Positions 1 through 11,249 of a stretch of DNA of 64,000 nt are shown piece by piece (within the stretch, counting starts at the first letter, position 1; each line of letters opens with the position of its first letter). The DNA lies in NCBI GenBank assembly GCA_023614405.1, contig CM042685.1, positions 231,115,661-231,179,660 on the forward strand, read 5' to 3'. Position numbers and translations under genes: made by a program. Origin of the DNA: Avena insularis. Lineage: Eukaryota > Streptophyta > Magnoliopsida > Poales > Poaceae. The notes beneath the pieces are model-generated. The model had not been told where the DNA came from, did no database searches, and was given only the letters and a program-made list of their open reading frames with translations.

Positions 1-712
1 ACAAAACTCCTTCTTCGTCCTCGGTGAATCCGGGTACTTTGCCTGTACCGATACGATGCTTGATTCCGTCGATACTGGCATTTCCCTTCTGCGCCTCTTT
101 AATCTGACTGATCAAAGTGGGCTGAAGTTCTATGCTAGCCAAAAATCCTTCACTTACTAACTCCATTCGAAAATCTTCCATCTCTTTGTGCAAACTTGGT
201 TGCTCCTTCAAAATCATGGAGTTCAAGCGGCACGGCAATCTGCTAAGGGCATTGGCTACCACGTTGGCTTTACCAGGGTGATAGTGAATGTCCAGGTCGT
301 AATCCTTGATTAGCTCAATCCATCTTCTCTGCCTCATATTCAGCTCCTTCTGAGTGAATATATACTTTAGGCTCTTGTGATCCGAATAAATCTCACAACG
401 GTTTCCCATCAGGTAATGTCTCCATGTCTTTAGGGCTAGAACTACGGCTGCGAGTTCGAGGTCATGGGTTGGGTAATTTTGTTCATGTTGCTTCAATTGT
501 CGCGATAGATAAGATATAACTTTGCCTTCTTGCATTAGCACACATCCGAGACCAATCTTGGATGCATCACAATACACATCGAAGGGCTTCGTGATATCCG
601 GCATGATCAAGATTGGGGCTGAAATCAATCTCCTTTTGAGTTCTTAAAAACTCGCTTCACATTTGTCGGTCCATTCAAACTTCTTGTCCTTCTTCAGCAG
701 TTGGGTCATGGA
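1..712 (-). pseudogene. Element H RNase H and connection region, interrupted
   Basis: Reading from 712 downward in a frame shifted from the RT gives the RT thumb/RNase H junction and then a typical gypsy RNase H: a [12 protein letters not shown] first block with the catalytic Asp, the HDLELAAVV block, YSDHKSL, and the closing HHPGK-like [16 protein letters not shown] at about 230-300. A TAA stop lies near 645 and the frame changes near 712, so it cannot be translated together with the upstream RT. The part nearest position 1 is the linker toward integrase. In life this domain would degrade the RNA strand of the RNA:DNA hybrid during reverse transcription. Confidence 0.85.
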
Positions 713-1949
713 GTGCAGCGATACTAGAGAATCCTTCTACAAATTTGCGGTAATATCCCGCCAATCCGAGAAAAGCACGAACTTGGGTTTGAGTGGTTGG
801 GGCTTGCCAATCTTCTACATCTTTCACTTTGGCAGGGTCAACGGCAATTCCTCCAGCTGATACAATGTGACCGAGGAATCCTACTTCCTGTAACCAGAAT
901 TCACATTTGCTGAACTTGGCATACAACTGATGCTCTCTAAGGGTTCCAAGAATGGTCCTTAGGTGTAGCTCATGTTCTTCTTCTAATTTGGAATAAATCA
1001 GAATGTCATCGATGAAAACAACGACAAACTTATCCAGGAAGTCCATAAAAATCTTATTCATGAGGTTCATGAAATAAGCGGGGGCATTGGTTAATCCGAA
1101 AGACATGACGGTATACTCATACAATCCATATCTGGTGGTAAAGGTAGTCTTTGGAATATCCTCTGCACGAATTTTGAGTTGATGATAGCCAGTCCTAAGA
1201 TCAATCTTAGAAAATACTTTGGCACCGGTCAACTGATCAAAGAAATCTTCTATCTTAGGCAAGGGGTACTTGTTCTTGATGGTGACATCATTCAACTTCC
1301 GATAATCCGTACACAAACGGTTACCTCCATCCTTCTTGTCCACAAATAAGACAGGTGATCTCCATGGGGACGCACTTGGTTGAATCAATCCGATTTACAA
1401 CATGGAATCCAGTTGCTTCTTCAGTTCTGCGAGCTCTGACGGGTTCATACTATAGGGTCTCTGGGTTATGGGTCCGGTTCCGGGGATTAGTTCGATGATA
1501 AACTCAATATCCCGATATGGGGGCATACCGGGCAAAACATCTAGAAATAGATCGGGGTATTCACAGACTATCCGGACTTGGTCAATGGTAGGTTGGGATA
1601 TACTCTTGTTGCATTTGAATTGGCGAGGTAAGGTTTCAGATATATGTTCGACTGATATTCCGGCTGTACTGGTCATGGTGATGGCCTTCTTAGCACAGTC
1701 AATCAATCCTTTATGTTTGGACATCCAATCCATTCCTAGTACTACTTCCAAACCTTTAGTTCCGAGTACTATTAGGTTAGCATAAAAATCTATGCCATGG
1801 ATTCGGATAGGGACGGCCTTGCAAATTTGCCTAGCCTTAGTGGTTGATCCGGGAATTTGTACAATCATCACATGCTTCAATTTGGTTGGTTGAATTTTAC
1901 TAGTGCAGGCAAATTCTTCGGTGACAAATGAATGCGATGCACCAGAGTC
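675..1949 (-). pseudogene. Element H protease and reverse transcriptase, with an in-frame stop
   Basis: The protease core DSGASHSF is at about 1926-1949 and the RT follows in the same frame. The RT shows the [10 protein letters not shown] and [16 protein letters not shown] blocks, then [15 protein letters not shown], then FIDD at 1005-1016 (the gypsy counterpart of YxDD), then the [11 protein letters not shown] block. A TAA stop at 1395-1397 breaks the reading between the PR/RT linker and the first RT block, in a position where related elements read straight through. A frameshift near 712 ends the RT frame. Catalytic residues are otherwise kept, which points to fairly recent decay. Confidence 0.88.
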
Positions 1950-2139
1950 AAACAACACTCTTGCAAGTACTGAATTAACAGAAAACATACCCAGCACGTC
2001 GTTTGGCGCTTCCTGAGATTCTTCAGCATGCATGAGAAAAAGACGGCCATTGCGGTTGAGTGAATTCCCTGGGGCAAATCTTCTCCCTGGCTGGACACGA
2101 CACTGCTGCTGAGCTGGGACATTGGTGTTGGGGGCTGTA

Positions 2140-3174
2140 GCATTCTTCTTGTTGGGGCACTCGTTGGAATAGTGGCCTTTATTTCCACAGTCATAACAGT
2201 CATTTGGCGACTTGTCCTTGGCTGCGACGAACAGCATTGCTTCCATCCTCGGGCGGTGTTGGCGGTAGCATTGCTGGTGTTGAACTTGGGTGAACACGGG
2301 TGAAATTACTAGAGTTGCCGGGTTGTTGTGATTTCCTCGGGTCTAGGGTTTCCACGGTTAGGTAGGTCGGACGGGTCATCGAAGTCTGTTGGTTCTTGGG
2401 GCAAATCCGGGAGATGGGTTGGGGCGATACTTTGGGGTCTGATGGGTTCCTGGTTGATGCATCATACGACGCTTGCGGTTCTCATTAGCCTGGTTGATCT
2501 TTCCTTCCATCTGGATAGCAGAGTCGACAAGGGCTTCAATATCAACAAAGGGAATATTGACTAACAATGTCTGCATCTCGTCATGCAGACCATTCAGGAA
2601 CCTTTCTTTCTTCTTGGCTTCGGTGTCTATCTCGTCTGGGGCATACGTAGCTAATGACAAAAATTTGTCAGGTATTCCACTACAGTCATCCTTCCTTGCT
2701 TCAACTCTCTGAACTCGTCTCTCATTCTCTTGATCAAACCCGGTGGCACATGGGTTCTGCTGAACTTGACCTTGAATTCCTCCCAGGTCATCATTTGGCC
2801 TCCGGTCATGGTGCGAACACTGTTCCACCATGCCCTGGCATCTCCGGCTAGATAATGGGTGGCGAACAGGACTTTCTCTTTAGCTTCTACTCCAGCGACT
2901 TCTAAGTTATTTTCCATGGTTTGCAGCCAATCATCAGCATCTAGGGGTTCTTCTGACTTGGTGAAAACGGGTGGGTTGGTATTCTGGAAATTCTTGAGCT
3001 TAGATCCGTGGTTGTCCTGATTTCCGTGGCCTTGGTTGTTGTGGGCTAGCTGGGCTATCTGTTGCAGAGTGGCTAGGTTGGCTTAACGTTCCGCTCTTTC
3101 GACAGCGGTCAAGTCAACATTTGCAGAATCTGCAACATCGGGTCCGGGGCTGAACCACTTCCTCCATGTGGCAT
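2140..3174 (-). pseudogene. Element H gag, frameshifted
   Basis: The likely start is the ATG at 3172-3174 (MPHGGSGSAP...). A frameshift or stop follows near 3110-3090, then a good retrotransposon-gag segment with the typical LAGDARAWWNSV and WEEFKVKFSRTHVPPG motifs (2917 to about 2660). A second frame change is near 2660, after which the capsid C-terminal part continues to about 2376. The nucleocapsid has one CX2CX4HX4C zinc knuckle (CYDCGNKGHYSNEC, 2157-2198). In the family gag forms the virus-like particle and packages the RNA. At least two frame breaks make this copy a pseudogene. Confidence 0.85.
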
Positions 3175-3406
3175 CTGAAGGTTGAGATAGATCGTGAGAA
3201 AAGAGGGAAATTTCTAAGGTTTTGGGTCTTTGAAAAGTTTTTAAAGGTTTGACTCAGGTTTTTCTAGCAACTTGCTTTTTCATTCATTCATTCACACGAT
3301 ACAACGCACACCACAACAAGGAAAAACAGATGGTTTTAAGAACCATTCTGGAATCTACGATACAGTGGGACCAAATACTACTCACTACGCTAGTGCTCAA
3401 GTGCTA

Positions 3407-4201
3407 CTACTCCTCAAAATCTATGGCTTCATCATCTTCGTCATCATCGATGAAGGCGAAATCATCCTCATCGGTGAAGAAGTACATGGCCTGATTCTCC
3501 AGAAAATCATCGTCATCGCTGAGATAGGAATAAGGGTCTCCATGAAGATCCTCTCCGGCATTCTCCCTTTCCTCTAACTGCATGTCTCTCTCGTGGATGG
3601 TCTCCTCCAGAGATGAGATGCGGTGGCGAAGACGGGAAATAATGCGATCCTTTTTGTCGAGCTGATGGCGGCGAGACTTGCGATCCTTTGCTAGCATGGC
3701 GATGGTCTGGTCCTTCATCTTGATGATGGCAGACTTGTGGTTGCAATAGTCACAGCAGTTGTCCAATTCCTGCTGACGATCATACATCATGAAGCTAAGG
3801 TGGTCCAATTGAGTCTTCAGCTCGGGGTGGTATGGGGCTTCCAGTGGTTGTCCATTTGCATCACGTCTTGGGCAAAACTCAAAGCGAGTACCCTTGATCT
3901 GATTGATGCTCTGCCCACACAGACGGGAAAGGGCTTCCTGCATTGCTCTGGCAAGTCCATCGAGCCGGTTGTTTTCCCTCAAGGTAAACTGAATTCCCTC
4001 CACACTGGGAGGTTCAATCTTTCCTCGGAGACTTGCAACAATTAGCCACTGCAGATCTTCTCCTCCTTGATCATTGAGCTGAGCTCCGAAGAACTCGGGG
4101 TGTGGACGCTCCAGAAGTTCCAAGAGCTGGTCCAAATCCCTCTCAAAGATAAGGTCTCCACCATTCCCCAGTTGGTAAAACTTGCTGTACTTCACGTCCA
4201 T
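3407..4201 (-). CDS. Additional ORF upstream of gag in element H, acidic coiled-coil-like protein
   Basis: This is an uninterrupted 264-aa ORF starting at an ATG (MDVKYSKFYQLG...) about 220 bp downstream of the primer-binding site and ending about 230 bp before gag, on the same strand. Residues about 125-225 are rich in charged residues with heptad-like spacing (KDRIISRLRHRISSLEETI), suggesting a coiled coil. Before that are paired cysteines (CCDYCNHK), and the last 45 residues are strongly acidic with D/E runs. No retroviral enzyme or capsid motif is visible. It has stayed open while gag and pol next to it have decayed, though such survival can be chance in a recently dead copy. Function is unknown. 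Sense-strand extra ORFs 5' of gag are known in some plant gypsy lineages (Ogre/Tat). Confidence 0.7.
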   Translation of the reverse strand: MDVKYSKFYQLGNGGDLIFERDLDQLLELLERPHPEFFGAQLNDQGGEDLQWLIVASLRGKIEPPSVEGIQFTLRENNRLDGLARAMQEALSRLCGQSINQIKGTRFEFCPRRDANGQPLEAPYHPELKTQLDHLSFMMYDRQQELDNCCDYCNHKSAIIKMKDQTIAMLAKDRKSRRHQLDKKDRIISRLRHRISSLEETIHERDMQLEERENAGEDLHGDPYSYLSDDDDFLENQAMYFFTDEDDFAFIDDDEDDEAIDFEE

Positions 4202-4418
4202 CTATAAAAATAGAGGATGAGTAGATTATCAGAGTGATCAAGTGTTTCAAAATTTTATCTATTTTGCAATAGTTTTTTTTTGAGGAACATGAATTTTTAT
4301 GAAAGAATTAAAGAGGTAAGAATGAGAATAAGTTTTCGTAAATATTTGTTTTCTTTGGTTTTGAAACTAAGTTTTTGGTTCAACGTCCAATCTAACTAGG
4401 GTCTCCTATGGTCAACCT

Positions 4419-4431
4419 GGCTCTGATACCA
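4419..4431 (-). other. Primer-binding site of element H (tRNA-iMet)
   Basis: The minus strand reads TGGTATCAGAGCC, complementary to the 3' end of initiator tRNA-Met, the usual minus-strand primer in plant gypsy and copia elements. It lies three bases inside the LTR end at 4435, which fixes the orientation and the LTR boundary. Confidence 0.93.
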
Positions 4432-4434
4432 ACT

Positions 4435-7400
4435 TGTCAACACCCGGATTTTCAATCCTAGATGCCTGTTATGCCATACATCGCAATCCCAGGATTACCA
4501 TTTTTGCGAGACATAACAAAATTAGATACCATAGTACTTCATCCATTACAAACGATACATAAGTTCTTACACAAATAGGGATCTCATGATCCAGTCCTTA
4601 ATACAACGTCAAGCAGCAGAATACGTAGTAATAACGGTAGCGTAGGCGAAGCTCCATCTTCGGGATCACAGGCAATGCTGACGATGGGAGATGATCCTAG
4701 TTGTCGTAACCTTCCTGGGTTCCATCTTCCAGGTACTCCTCTTCATAGTCTGGCCATGGGAATAGCCAGGGACAAAGCCATGAGTACTCTTTAAGTACTC
4801 GCAAACTAATACTAACAGGTAAAGGGGTTTTTGTGGATAATAGGACACTAGGCTCTAGGGTTGTTTTGCAAAAGCCAGATTTATCTCTACTAAGTTCTGA
4901 AGCTAGTCAAAATTTTATAACTCCTACGTGGGATCTTGTAACTCAGGTCACAACTCTGTTGTGGTCAAGTCAAAGTCTCAATTCATTTCACAAGTCATTT
5001 TGAAAAGTCTGACGGGGGAACAGTATGGCCACTCCAACTGTCCATAACCGCGGACGCAGCTATTCGAATAGTTTGACACTCTGCAGAGATTGTACACTTT
5101 CACCACAACATTCGATACATCCGTCAGGAACAAATCCTGAATTCACCATACTCGATTATGGATAATCAATCCTAACCTTTCAATTACACGCCCTAGTATA
5201 AGCACCTCTCCTGTGAGTTTGGCCTCCCAACCATGACCAGCTGTCATCTTGGGTACTGCACAGGTGGACAATCTTCACAAGGTAGCCTCAGCTCAAACCT
5301 TGGCCGTGAGGGAACTAATACTAAGGAATATAAGTTTCCAGTCAAGCCCTACTCAATATTCGGGTATTGTGGTTGTACGCAAAAATTGGAATGGTATCGC
5401 ATCCAGAAAACCATCAGTTTTATAAAGGGCTAAGGCTCATGCCTCAACATTTTCATCACCAAGATCATCAGGTGTTCGGAAACACATGTCCAAAACATTT
5501 CAATAGAATGATCCATCATTCCAAGGTTTTCATAACCATTTTTCCACCAAGTATTCCCATCTAAAGTTGATCAAATGTTATGCTTAGCACTAGCATCTAA
5601 GGTAGGGGGGTAGTACTGATGATGGGGTAGTAACTAGTGGAGTTTCAACTAAGTCCAACCTTATATCTTAGGCTGATATCAAGGTTTCTAGCTTAGGCCA
5701 ATTTAATGCTCTTTATGCAACTTCAGAGCCTTTCCAGTATCTAAAAGTTACTTAAGTCAAATCTAAGTTGAGGCTTTGCTAAATAAATAAAGTAAGAAGC
5801 TTGCAAATAAAACTAGGATTGGTTTATCAAGTGGGTATGATCTCATAGGCTTAAAGCATATGATAGGCATAGTAACAAGTAAGGGTTTGTTGTATCAGTA
5901 GGGTAATCTTGCAAGGGTTAGCTTGCATAGATGTCAATATAAGCTTGCATAGGTACAGCATCAGCTTGCATAGGTAAAGTATCTTGCAAGTGTTAGCTTG
6001 CCTTGTGCAGAGCAGTGGTTGAAGTTCTCCTCGGCTTCTTCTTCGTAGTATCCTCCTTCCTCCTCGTAGCCTTGGTCGGTACTAGCGTCTATGAATAAAT
6101 ACGAGGTACACAATCACCAAACAATACTTAACTACTTGCAATCATCACACATAAGGTTCCTATGGATGATCTAGCATCATCCCTAACATTACAAGGTTAA
6201 GGCTTGGTTTAAATCTTTTTATTTTTAGAAAAGTAATTTCTACTCAATGAAAAACTACTTAAGATTTAATATTCTCCAAACCCAACATGGGATCATGTTG
6301 ACACATGTCATCACCACATATTGTAGTCTATGGGAATGTGATTTAAAGTGGTGTCATAATTTAATAAGGTTTTACCCTTTTATTTTAATTAATTAAAGTG
6401 GCTAGAAATGCTTATGTAGCATTCTTTTATTACTTGAACATTATTTCTGCAAGTAAACCTATATATTTTTATATATTCTGAAAGATATGGTTAAATGTGA
6501 TTTTTGAGAGTTGGAATCAACTCAAAAGCTATTATGGTTTAAATTTGAAAAATGTTTGAATGCAGAAAAGCTTCTGCCTTTCTATTTTTACCATGGGTGA
6601 TCTATAGATCCAAATGACTTGAATCCAACGGGCTTGGATTCAGCATTCACAGACCTTTCCAACAAAATTAGTTTCATTCAATTTGGTGCACTGAATCTAT
6701 CTGGGTTGATTTTTGAAGTTGGGTACAGAAGTGTGTTTGAATTTAAAAGAAAAAGGTTTAATTTGAATCGCTGGGCTGCGCGGGAAAAATTACTGGGCCG
6801 GCCTGCTAAGCGCAGTGCTCCCGCGGGCTGCTTAAGTGGGTGTCCCCACTCGTTAGTGACACGGGGCTGGACGAAGCGGTATGGGGCAATGTGGATCGTT
6901 CGATCTAGTTCTAATCCAACGGCTGGGCGTCATCGTCGACGCGAGATAACTTCGGCGAGAACGAAACCTAGCGCGGCCAGTGAGGGGTGCTGAGGGCTCA
7001 CGAGTGCAGGCGAGGTCGTGAGGCGCGAATGACAAAGTCGGCAACCGACTCTCCCTGGTACTGGTGGCTTCTCTGAGGCGGCTCAATCGCTGGCTCCCTT
7101 CTTCTCGAGGCGCGGGCTCGGTGAAATTCAGCGAGGTGGTGCTCGCCTTGCTCGAAGCGGTGTGCACGATCAGTGAGGAGAGGAGTGAGATGGTGTGAAT
7201 AAATCGTCGGGGTGACCTCTATTTATAGTCGGCGAGGGGACCGTCAGGCGCAGTGAGCTTGTCGAGGCGAGTTACAGCGGCTAAAGGCATGGGAAAGGGT
7301 AGGGGCGGTGCGGTGTCTCTGGCGATGCTCAACGACATGGTCTCGAGGCATGGCGGTGTGGTTTGGTCTGAACAGGCGGTGCTCTGTGGTAGGCGGCGTC

Positions 7401-8484
7401 TTCGACGGCGGGCGGTGGCTGTATGGCACGGGGCGGCAAACAGGGATGTCTGGCGGTCTCCTGGGTCGGTGGTGATCGTGTGTGCTCGCGGTGAGGGCGG
7501 CGCGCGGTCTGTGGGCGCTGGTCGAGGGTGCTGCTCCGGCGCGCGCTCGGCATGCTCTCTGGCGGTCTGGGCACGGCTTGTGCGCGTGGTCCAGGGCATG
7601 GCAACGCTCGCGGCTAGGACAGGGAGTGGCGGTGGACGGTGGGCTACCTCCCAGACATGCTGGCTAGGCTTGCTGCTGCTCCTAGCTTGCTGTCGACTAT
7701 GGGGTGGCAAGAGGGTGCTCGGCTATTCACCATTGATGACAATGGCAAGCTCAGAGTGGTGCTAGTGCCTGGCTAATCTTCCTAGATGATCTACTGAGTT
7801 GTGTGTGAGCTAAATGGGGAACCAGTTAGGCAAGAATCACTGCTCACAATAGTGTTTGATGTTTGTTTGATTTGTGTCTGCAACCTGTTTGATGAAATGG
7901 CCGCATGAAATCAAGTTTTGAATTTTGAAATGAATTTTGGTGGGTTTGCTAGATTGGTGCTGGTGAGTCTGCAGATGCTTGGGTTTTGAAAGTTGAGCTT
8001 GTTTGAGTGGTTTTTGAATAAGTGGGATCTTCCCATATGATAAAGATTCAATTTTGAATTGTCATTTAAACTATGCATTTGAAAGTTTCTGGATGATCAC
8101 AAGGTGGGCCTTGATACTTTGTTATGAGTACATTCAAGGGGTGCAAAGATCCAGAAAAGTTTCTGTTAGGTTTTGAAAGTTTGAGACAGCCAAAGTAGGC
8201 ATGAGAGTTAAATTGATCAAAGTGACCATTCATTTAATATATGTGTTTTGATTTACTTGTCTTTAGGAAAAGTGTGGGAAATGCTTTAGATGATGTTTAT
8301 TTCACCTAAGAAACATTTTACAAGCAATGAAACAAACAAACAAACAAGGTGGGTTTAAAAGAATTCAAAATCCATGCATACACATATGCATGCATTCATA
8401 ATTTTATTTAGACAAGTTTTTGTTAACCCTAAATTTGATGATTAGAAAGTGATGATCCAAGTTTAGTATTTTTGGGATGTTACA
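4435..8484 (-). repeat. 5' LTR of element H, about 4.05 kb
   Basis: The LTR begins TGTAACATCCC at 8484 and ends GTTGACA at 4435, with TG...CA termini. The 3' LTR is outside the window so the length cannot be checked by comparison. The outer parts are AT-rich. A GC-rich core at about 6780-7760 contains many short overlapping reading frames on both strands, none with a recognisable domain, and I treat it as LTR promoter/leader. A TATA box lies inside this core. There is no other gene in this 4-kb stretch. Confidence 0.85.
7220..7227 (-). promoter_or_regulatory. Probable TATA box of the element H LTR
   Basis: The minus strand reads TATAAATA between GC-rich flanks, in the right orientation to start transcription toward the primer site and the gag-pol region. 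It implies a leader of about 2.7 kb within the LTR. Position and context only; no start site can be seen. Confidence 0.5.
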
Positions 8485-9026
8485 GGACGGCAGGCTCAAA
8501 CAGAGCAGCCAGCCCTCCCCCAACCCTACCTCTACCCCCCAGCCGCCGCCGGAGCATCCGCCTCTCCCGGAGTCGATTCGACCACCGGATTCTCCGGGCT
8601 CTCCCCGGATCTTCTTCACCTCGCCCCCGAGTATCTTCTCCTCCGCGATTTTCCTCCAATGAGTGAGGGTAACTCCCTCATCTCTCTCCTTTTGTATGGG
8701 ATGCATTTTATTTGGTGGAAATCTCGTTGTAGAAGGTCCTTGGTGTTGTTCCTTACATGCTAGAATTAGTAGAATTGCAACCCTAGTACCTGGTATATTT
8801 TGCCATGGTAGATCTGGGCCAATCCAGAAAATTTCTATGGGGGGCGGATTATCCGCCCCTGCCAGGGCCGGATAATCCGGCCTGGAGATTAAATTCTGGT
8901 CTGTTTGGTCCTGCTTCTGCAATACACATCATTGGTTATGGGTTGCAATGCTACTCTTTCTCCGTGTTCTTTCCTGGACTTGTGTGTATGCTTATCTCCA
9001 TGCTATCCCTCTAATGCTTTTCACAG
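8485..9026 (+). other. Element F exon-like and intron-like leader before the ORF
   Basis: From 8485 to about 8665 the sequence is C-rich and open in two frames, encoding Pro/Ser/Arg-rich peptide. A GT-type donor is plausible near 8670 and a clear pyrimidine-rich acceptor (CTTTTCACAG) ends at 9026, directly before the conserved part of the ORF. The putative intron contains two near-palindromes, GGCGGATTATCCGCC (8843-8857) and GCCGGATAATCCGGCC (8867-8882), that also occur in the element's own LTR. The splicing model is inference. Confidence 0.4.
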
Positions 9027-10486
9027 GTGGTTCCAAGCCGACCAAGACCTTCGTCCGTCGTTCCCGTTCCCGTTATCTCAAGCCTACGCAGAAGGGAAGT
9101 TCATTGACGAGACCGAGGTCAGCAGAGCAGCAAGAGAGGCTGAACGGATGGCAGAGGCAAGTAAGAAAACTAAGAGGACCGCATCTCGCAAGGGCAAACA
9201 GTCTCGCCCCAATTACAAGGCTATGGACAGTCTTCAGTATGGCACCATTCGCCATACTGATTATTATGATGAGGCTGACAGTGATGGTCCCCCCGAGGAC
9301 TCTATGTTTTGGAATGCCCACTTTCGGGCTATTCATGATGATGTCTATGCTACTCTCAAGCTTCGCCCTATGCGTCCCATCAATTTGACTGAGGCTCAAT
9401 TCAAGACAAGGCTCATTGAGGCACTAGATGTGACCAACAAGATGGGGCTGCACCACCTCATGACTATCCAATGCAACTATGATTCCTCTGTGGTGCGGTA
9501 GTTCTTCTCAACTCTGGTGATTTGCGGTGATGAGCGTCGTACTATGAAGTGGATGACAGGGACCACCATGATTCAGTCGGACTTTCGCACCTTTGGGCAG
9601 GTTCTTGGTTATGCATTCCATGGCTGTGACACTCCTTTTGGCCACCGTATCATTTATCCTCTAAAGCCATCCAAGGATACTGCACTTGCTCCTTGCCTTT
9701 CTTCTGATGGTGTTGCTGCTACTTTCGCTGGCCTCTCTCCCTTGTATGCCTCCCTTGTTGGCATATTTAGGGACTGCATCGCTCCTAGTGGTGGCAACAA
9801 TGACAGGATTCGTGGCCACCTGGTTCCACTCCTTGCTTTTGCTCACGAGTGTGCCACTAACTCTGGATCAGCCACAGGTTACAAACTGGACGTCATGGAC
9901 TATATTTATCATGAGATGACGGATGCTATGATCAACAGGCTCTCTATTCCTTATGCTCCTTTCATAATGATGCTCGTCAAGCATATGTTGCCACATGAGG
10001 ATTTTGGCACTGCTCTGGATGGAATTCACAAGCCCAAGAAAATCTACAACAAGGCTCAGAAGACCCATCACCCTTCCACTGCCCCGGAGTCCTTCATGCG
10101 TGATGCTCGGGATAGTGGTCGTCGTTCCACGGTGTCCCCAATGGCACGCGAGGTTAAGCAGCTCACTTGGTTCCAGCGGCACATTCTTTGCATGGGCATT
10201 GACACTCACAAGGGCCAATATGAGGCTTACCACAGGGATCATGAGAGGGATCACACGCAGCAGCTTATTCTCCACCATGTCTCAGGTGCCACTGGCCATC
10301 CACCTCCTCACTGCTCCGGATCCGTATGCTCAGTGGAATACCTCAGGGATCAACTATGGCGAGCTCGAGAGTTGCCTCTTTCCTCCTCCACCGAGGGCAC
10401 CCACTCCTCCAGCTGATGACGATGATGATGAGTATGATGAAGAGGAAGGGGACGGGAATGACTACGACAAGGATGAGGAGGAGTGA
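9027..10486 (+). pseudogene. Element F ORF resembling the putative plant transposon protein family (PF20167-like)
   Basis: The reading frame runs from the acceptor at 9026 to a TAG at 9499-9501, then continues in the same frame (QFF expected at the stop, then STLVICGDERRTMKWMTG). A frame change near 10300 moves it into the frame that encodes the C-terminal YGELESCLFPPPPRAP segment and a D/E-rich tail ending at 10486. The RTMKWMTG and FGQVLGYAF blocks are what I associate with the 'putative plant transposon protein' N-terminal family found beside plant retroelements; this is recall, not a search. No catalytic retroelement motif is visible. Its role is unknown; in Sirevirus-like elements this position would be the env-like ORF. 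One stop and one frameshift make it a pseudogene. Confidence 0.55.
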
Positions 10487-11112
10487 TCTACAGGGGCGTT
10501 AGCGTCGCTCTTCTTCCTTTTTGGCGTTTCGATGCCAAAGGGGGAGAAGTAGTTCTATTAGGTCTCGTGGATTTGCAAGGGTCGGGCGCAAGCATTTTTA
10601 TTTTAGTCGTTTTATTTGCTTGCTTGTGCCTTTTTTTAGCGTGAACTTATTTGCTATTTGTGTTTGATTATGTAGCGTGAACTTATTTTCTATTTGTGTT
10701 TGATTATGTAAGACTATGTCGTGCTCCACTATGTTTGGTACTATGTTTGGTATTTATGGAATTCTGGATTTATCTATTGTGGATCTCATGGAATTCTGGA
10801 ATTATGGAGCATATTTGATGGCATATGGATTCATGGGATTATCTATGTATGCATCAGTATTGTTGGGATGTGCTTGGAGGCTATCAAACAAACTATGTTC
10901 TTTGGCTATATTCTCATCCCGGTGGTATGACCTTGTTTCCCAAACCACCTTGTTTCAATTATCTTTGTTATGGAAGTTGTGTTCTCTCTAGTGTGTGTAT
11001 TTGTATTCAAATGCAAATTTTAAATATGCACACATCTAGGGGTAGCGTCTTTCATTATTTAAGGTGGCATTAGCCGGTTTCATTGCAAATCCTAATATTG
11101 TCATCTAACACC
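10487..11112 (+). other. Element F 3' non-coding spacer
   Basis: No credible gene. It holds an internal purine tract (CCAAAGGGGGAGAAG near 10536-10550), a 36-bp tandem duplication, and AT-rich sequence up to the last purine tract. Confidence 0.6.
10639..10710 (+). repeat. 36-bp tandem duplication in element F
   Basis: Two nearly identical 36-bp units beginning GCGTGAACTTATTT lie head to tail (10639-10674 and 10675-10710) and differ at one position (TTGC versus TTTC). This is probably replication slippage. Confidence 0.85.
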
Positions 11113-11126
11113 AAAAAGGGGGAGAT
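11113..11126 (+). other. Polypurine tract of element F
   Basis: AAAAAGGGGGAGAT directly precedes the TG of the 3' LTR at 11127, the expected place for the plus-strand priming site. It supports the orientation and the LTR start. Confidence 0.8.
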
Positions 11127-11249
11127 TGAAAGAACATTTTATAATCCCTAGTGTTTTATGTGTTAGATAACAATATCAAGGATTATTTAATGTGTGTTGA
11201 AGTGTTGCAGCTCTCTTTGAGAAAAAGGGAAAAGGATTCTGCCTTTGGG

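Larger units (their letters stand above)
1..8484 (-). mobile_element. Element H: 5' part of a Ty3/gypsy LTR retrotransposon, Tekay/Del-like
   Basis: On the minus strand the order is 5' LTR (8484 to 4435), primer-binding site, an extra ORF, gag, protease, reverse transcriptase and RNase H, running off the left edge before integrase and the 3' LTR. That PR-RT-RH order with an FIDD catalytic motif is Ty3/gypsy. The LTR begins TGTAACATCCC and ends GTTGACA, and the primer site matches initiator tRNA-Met, a combination I associate with the long-LTR Tekay/Del chromoviruses. The chromodomain that would settle this is outside the window. The coding region has several frameshifts and stops, so the copy is dead. 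It is inserted into element F at 8484/8485. Confidence 0.9.

Noticed and set aside
6780..7765. Several long overlapping open frames on both strands in GC-rich DNA
   Set aside because: They lie inside the H LTR, have low-complexity Arg/Ala/Pro composition, overlap in many frames and show no domain. GC richness alone explains the lack of stops.
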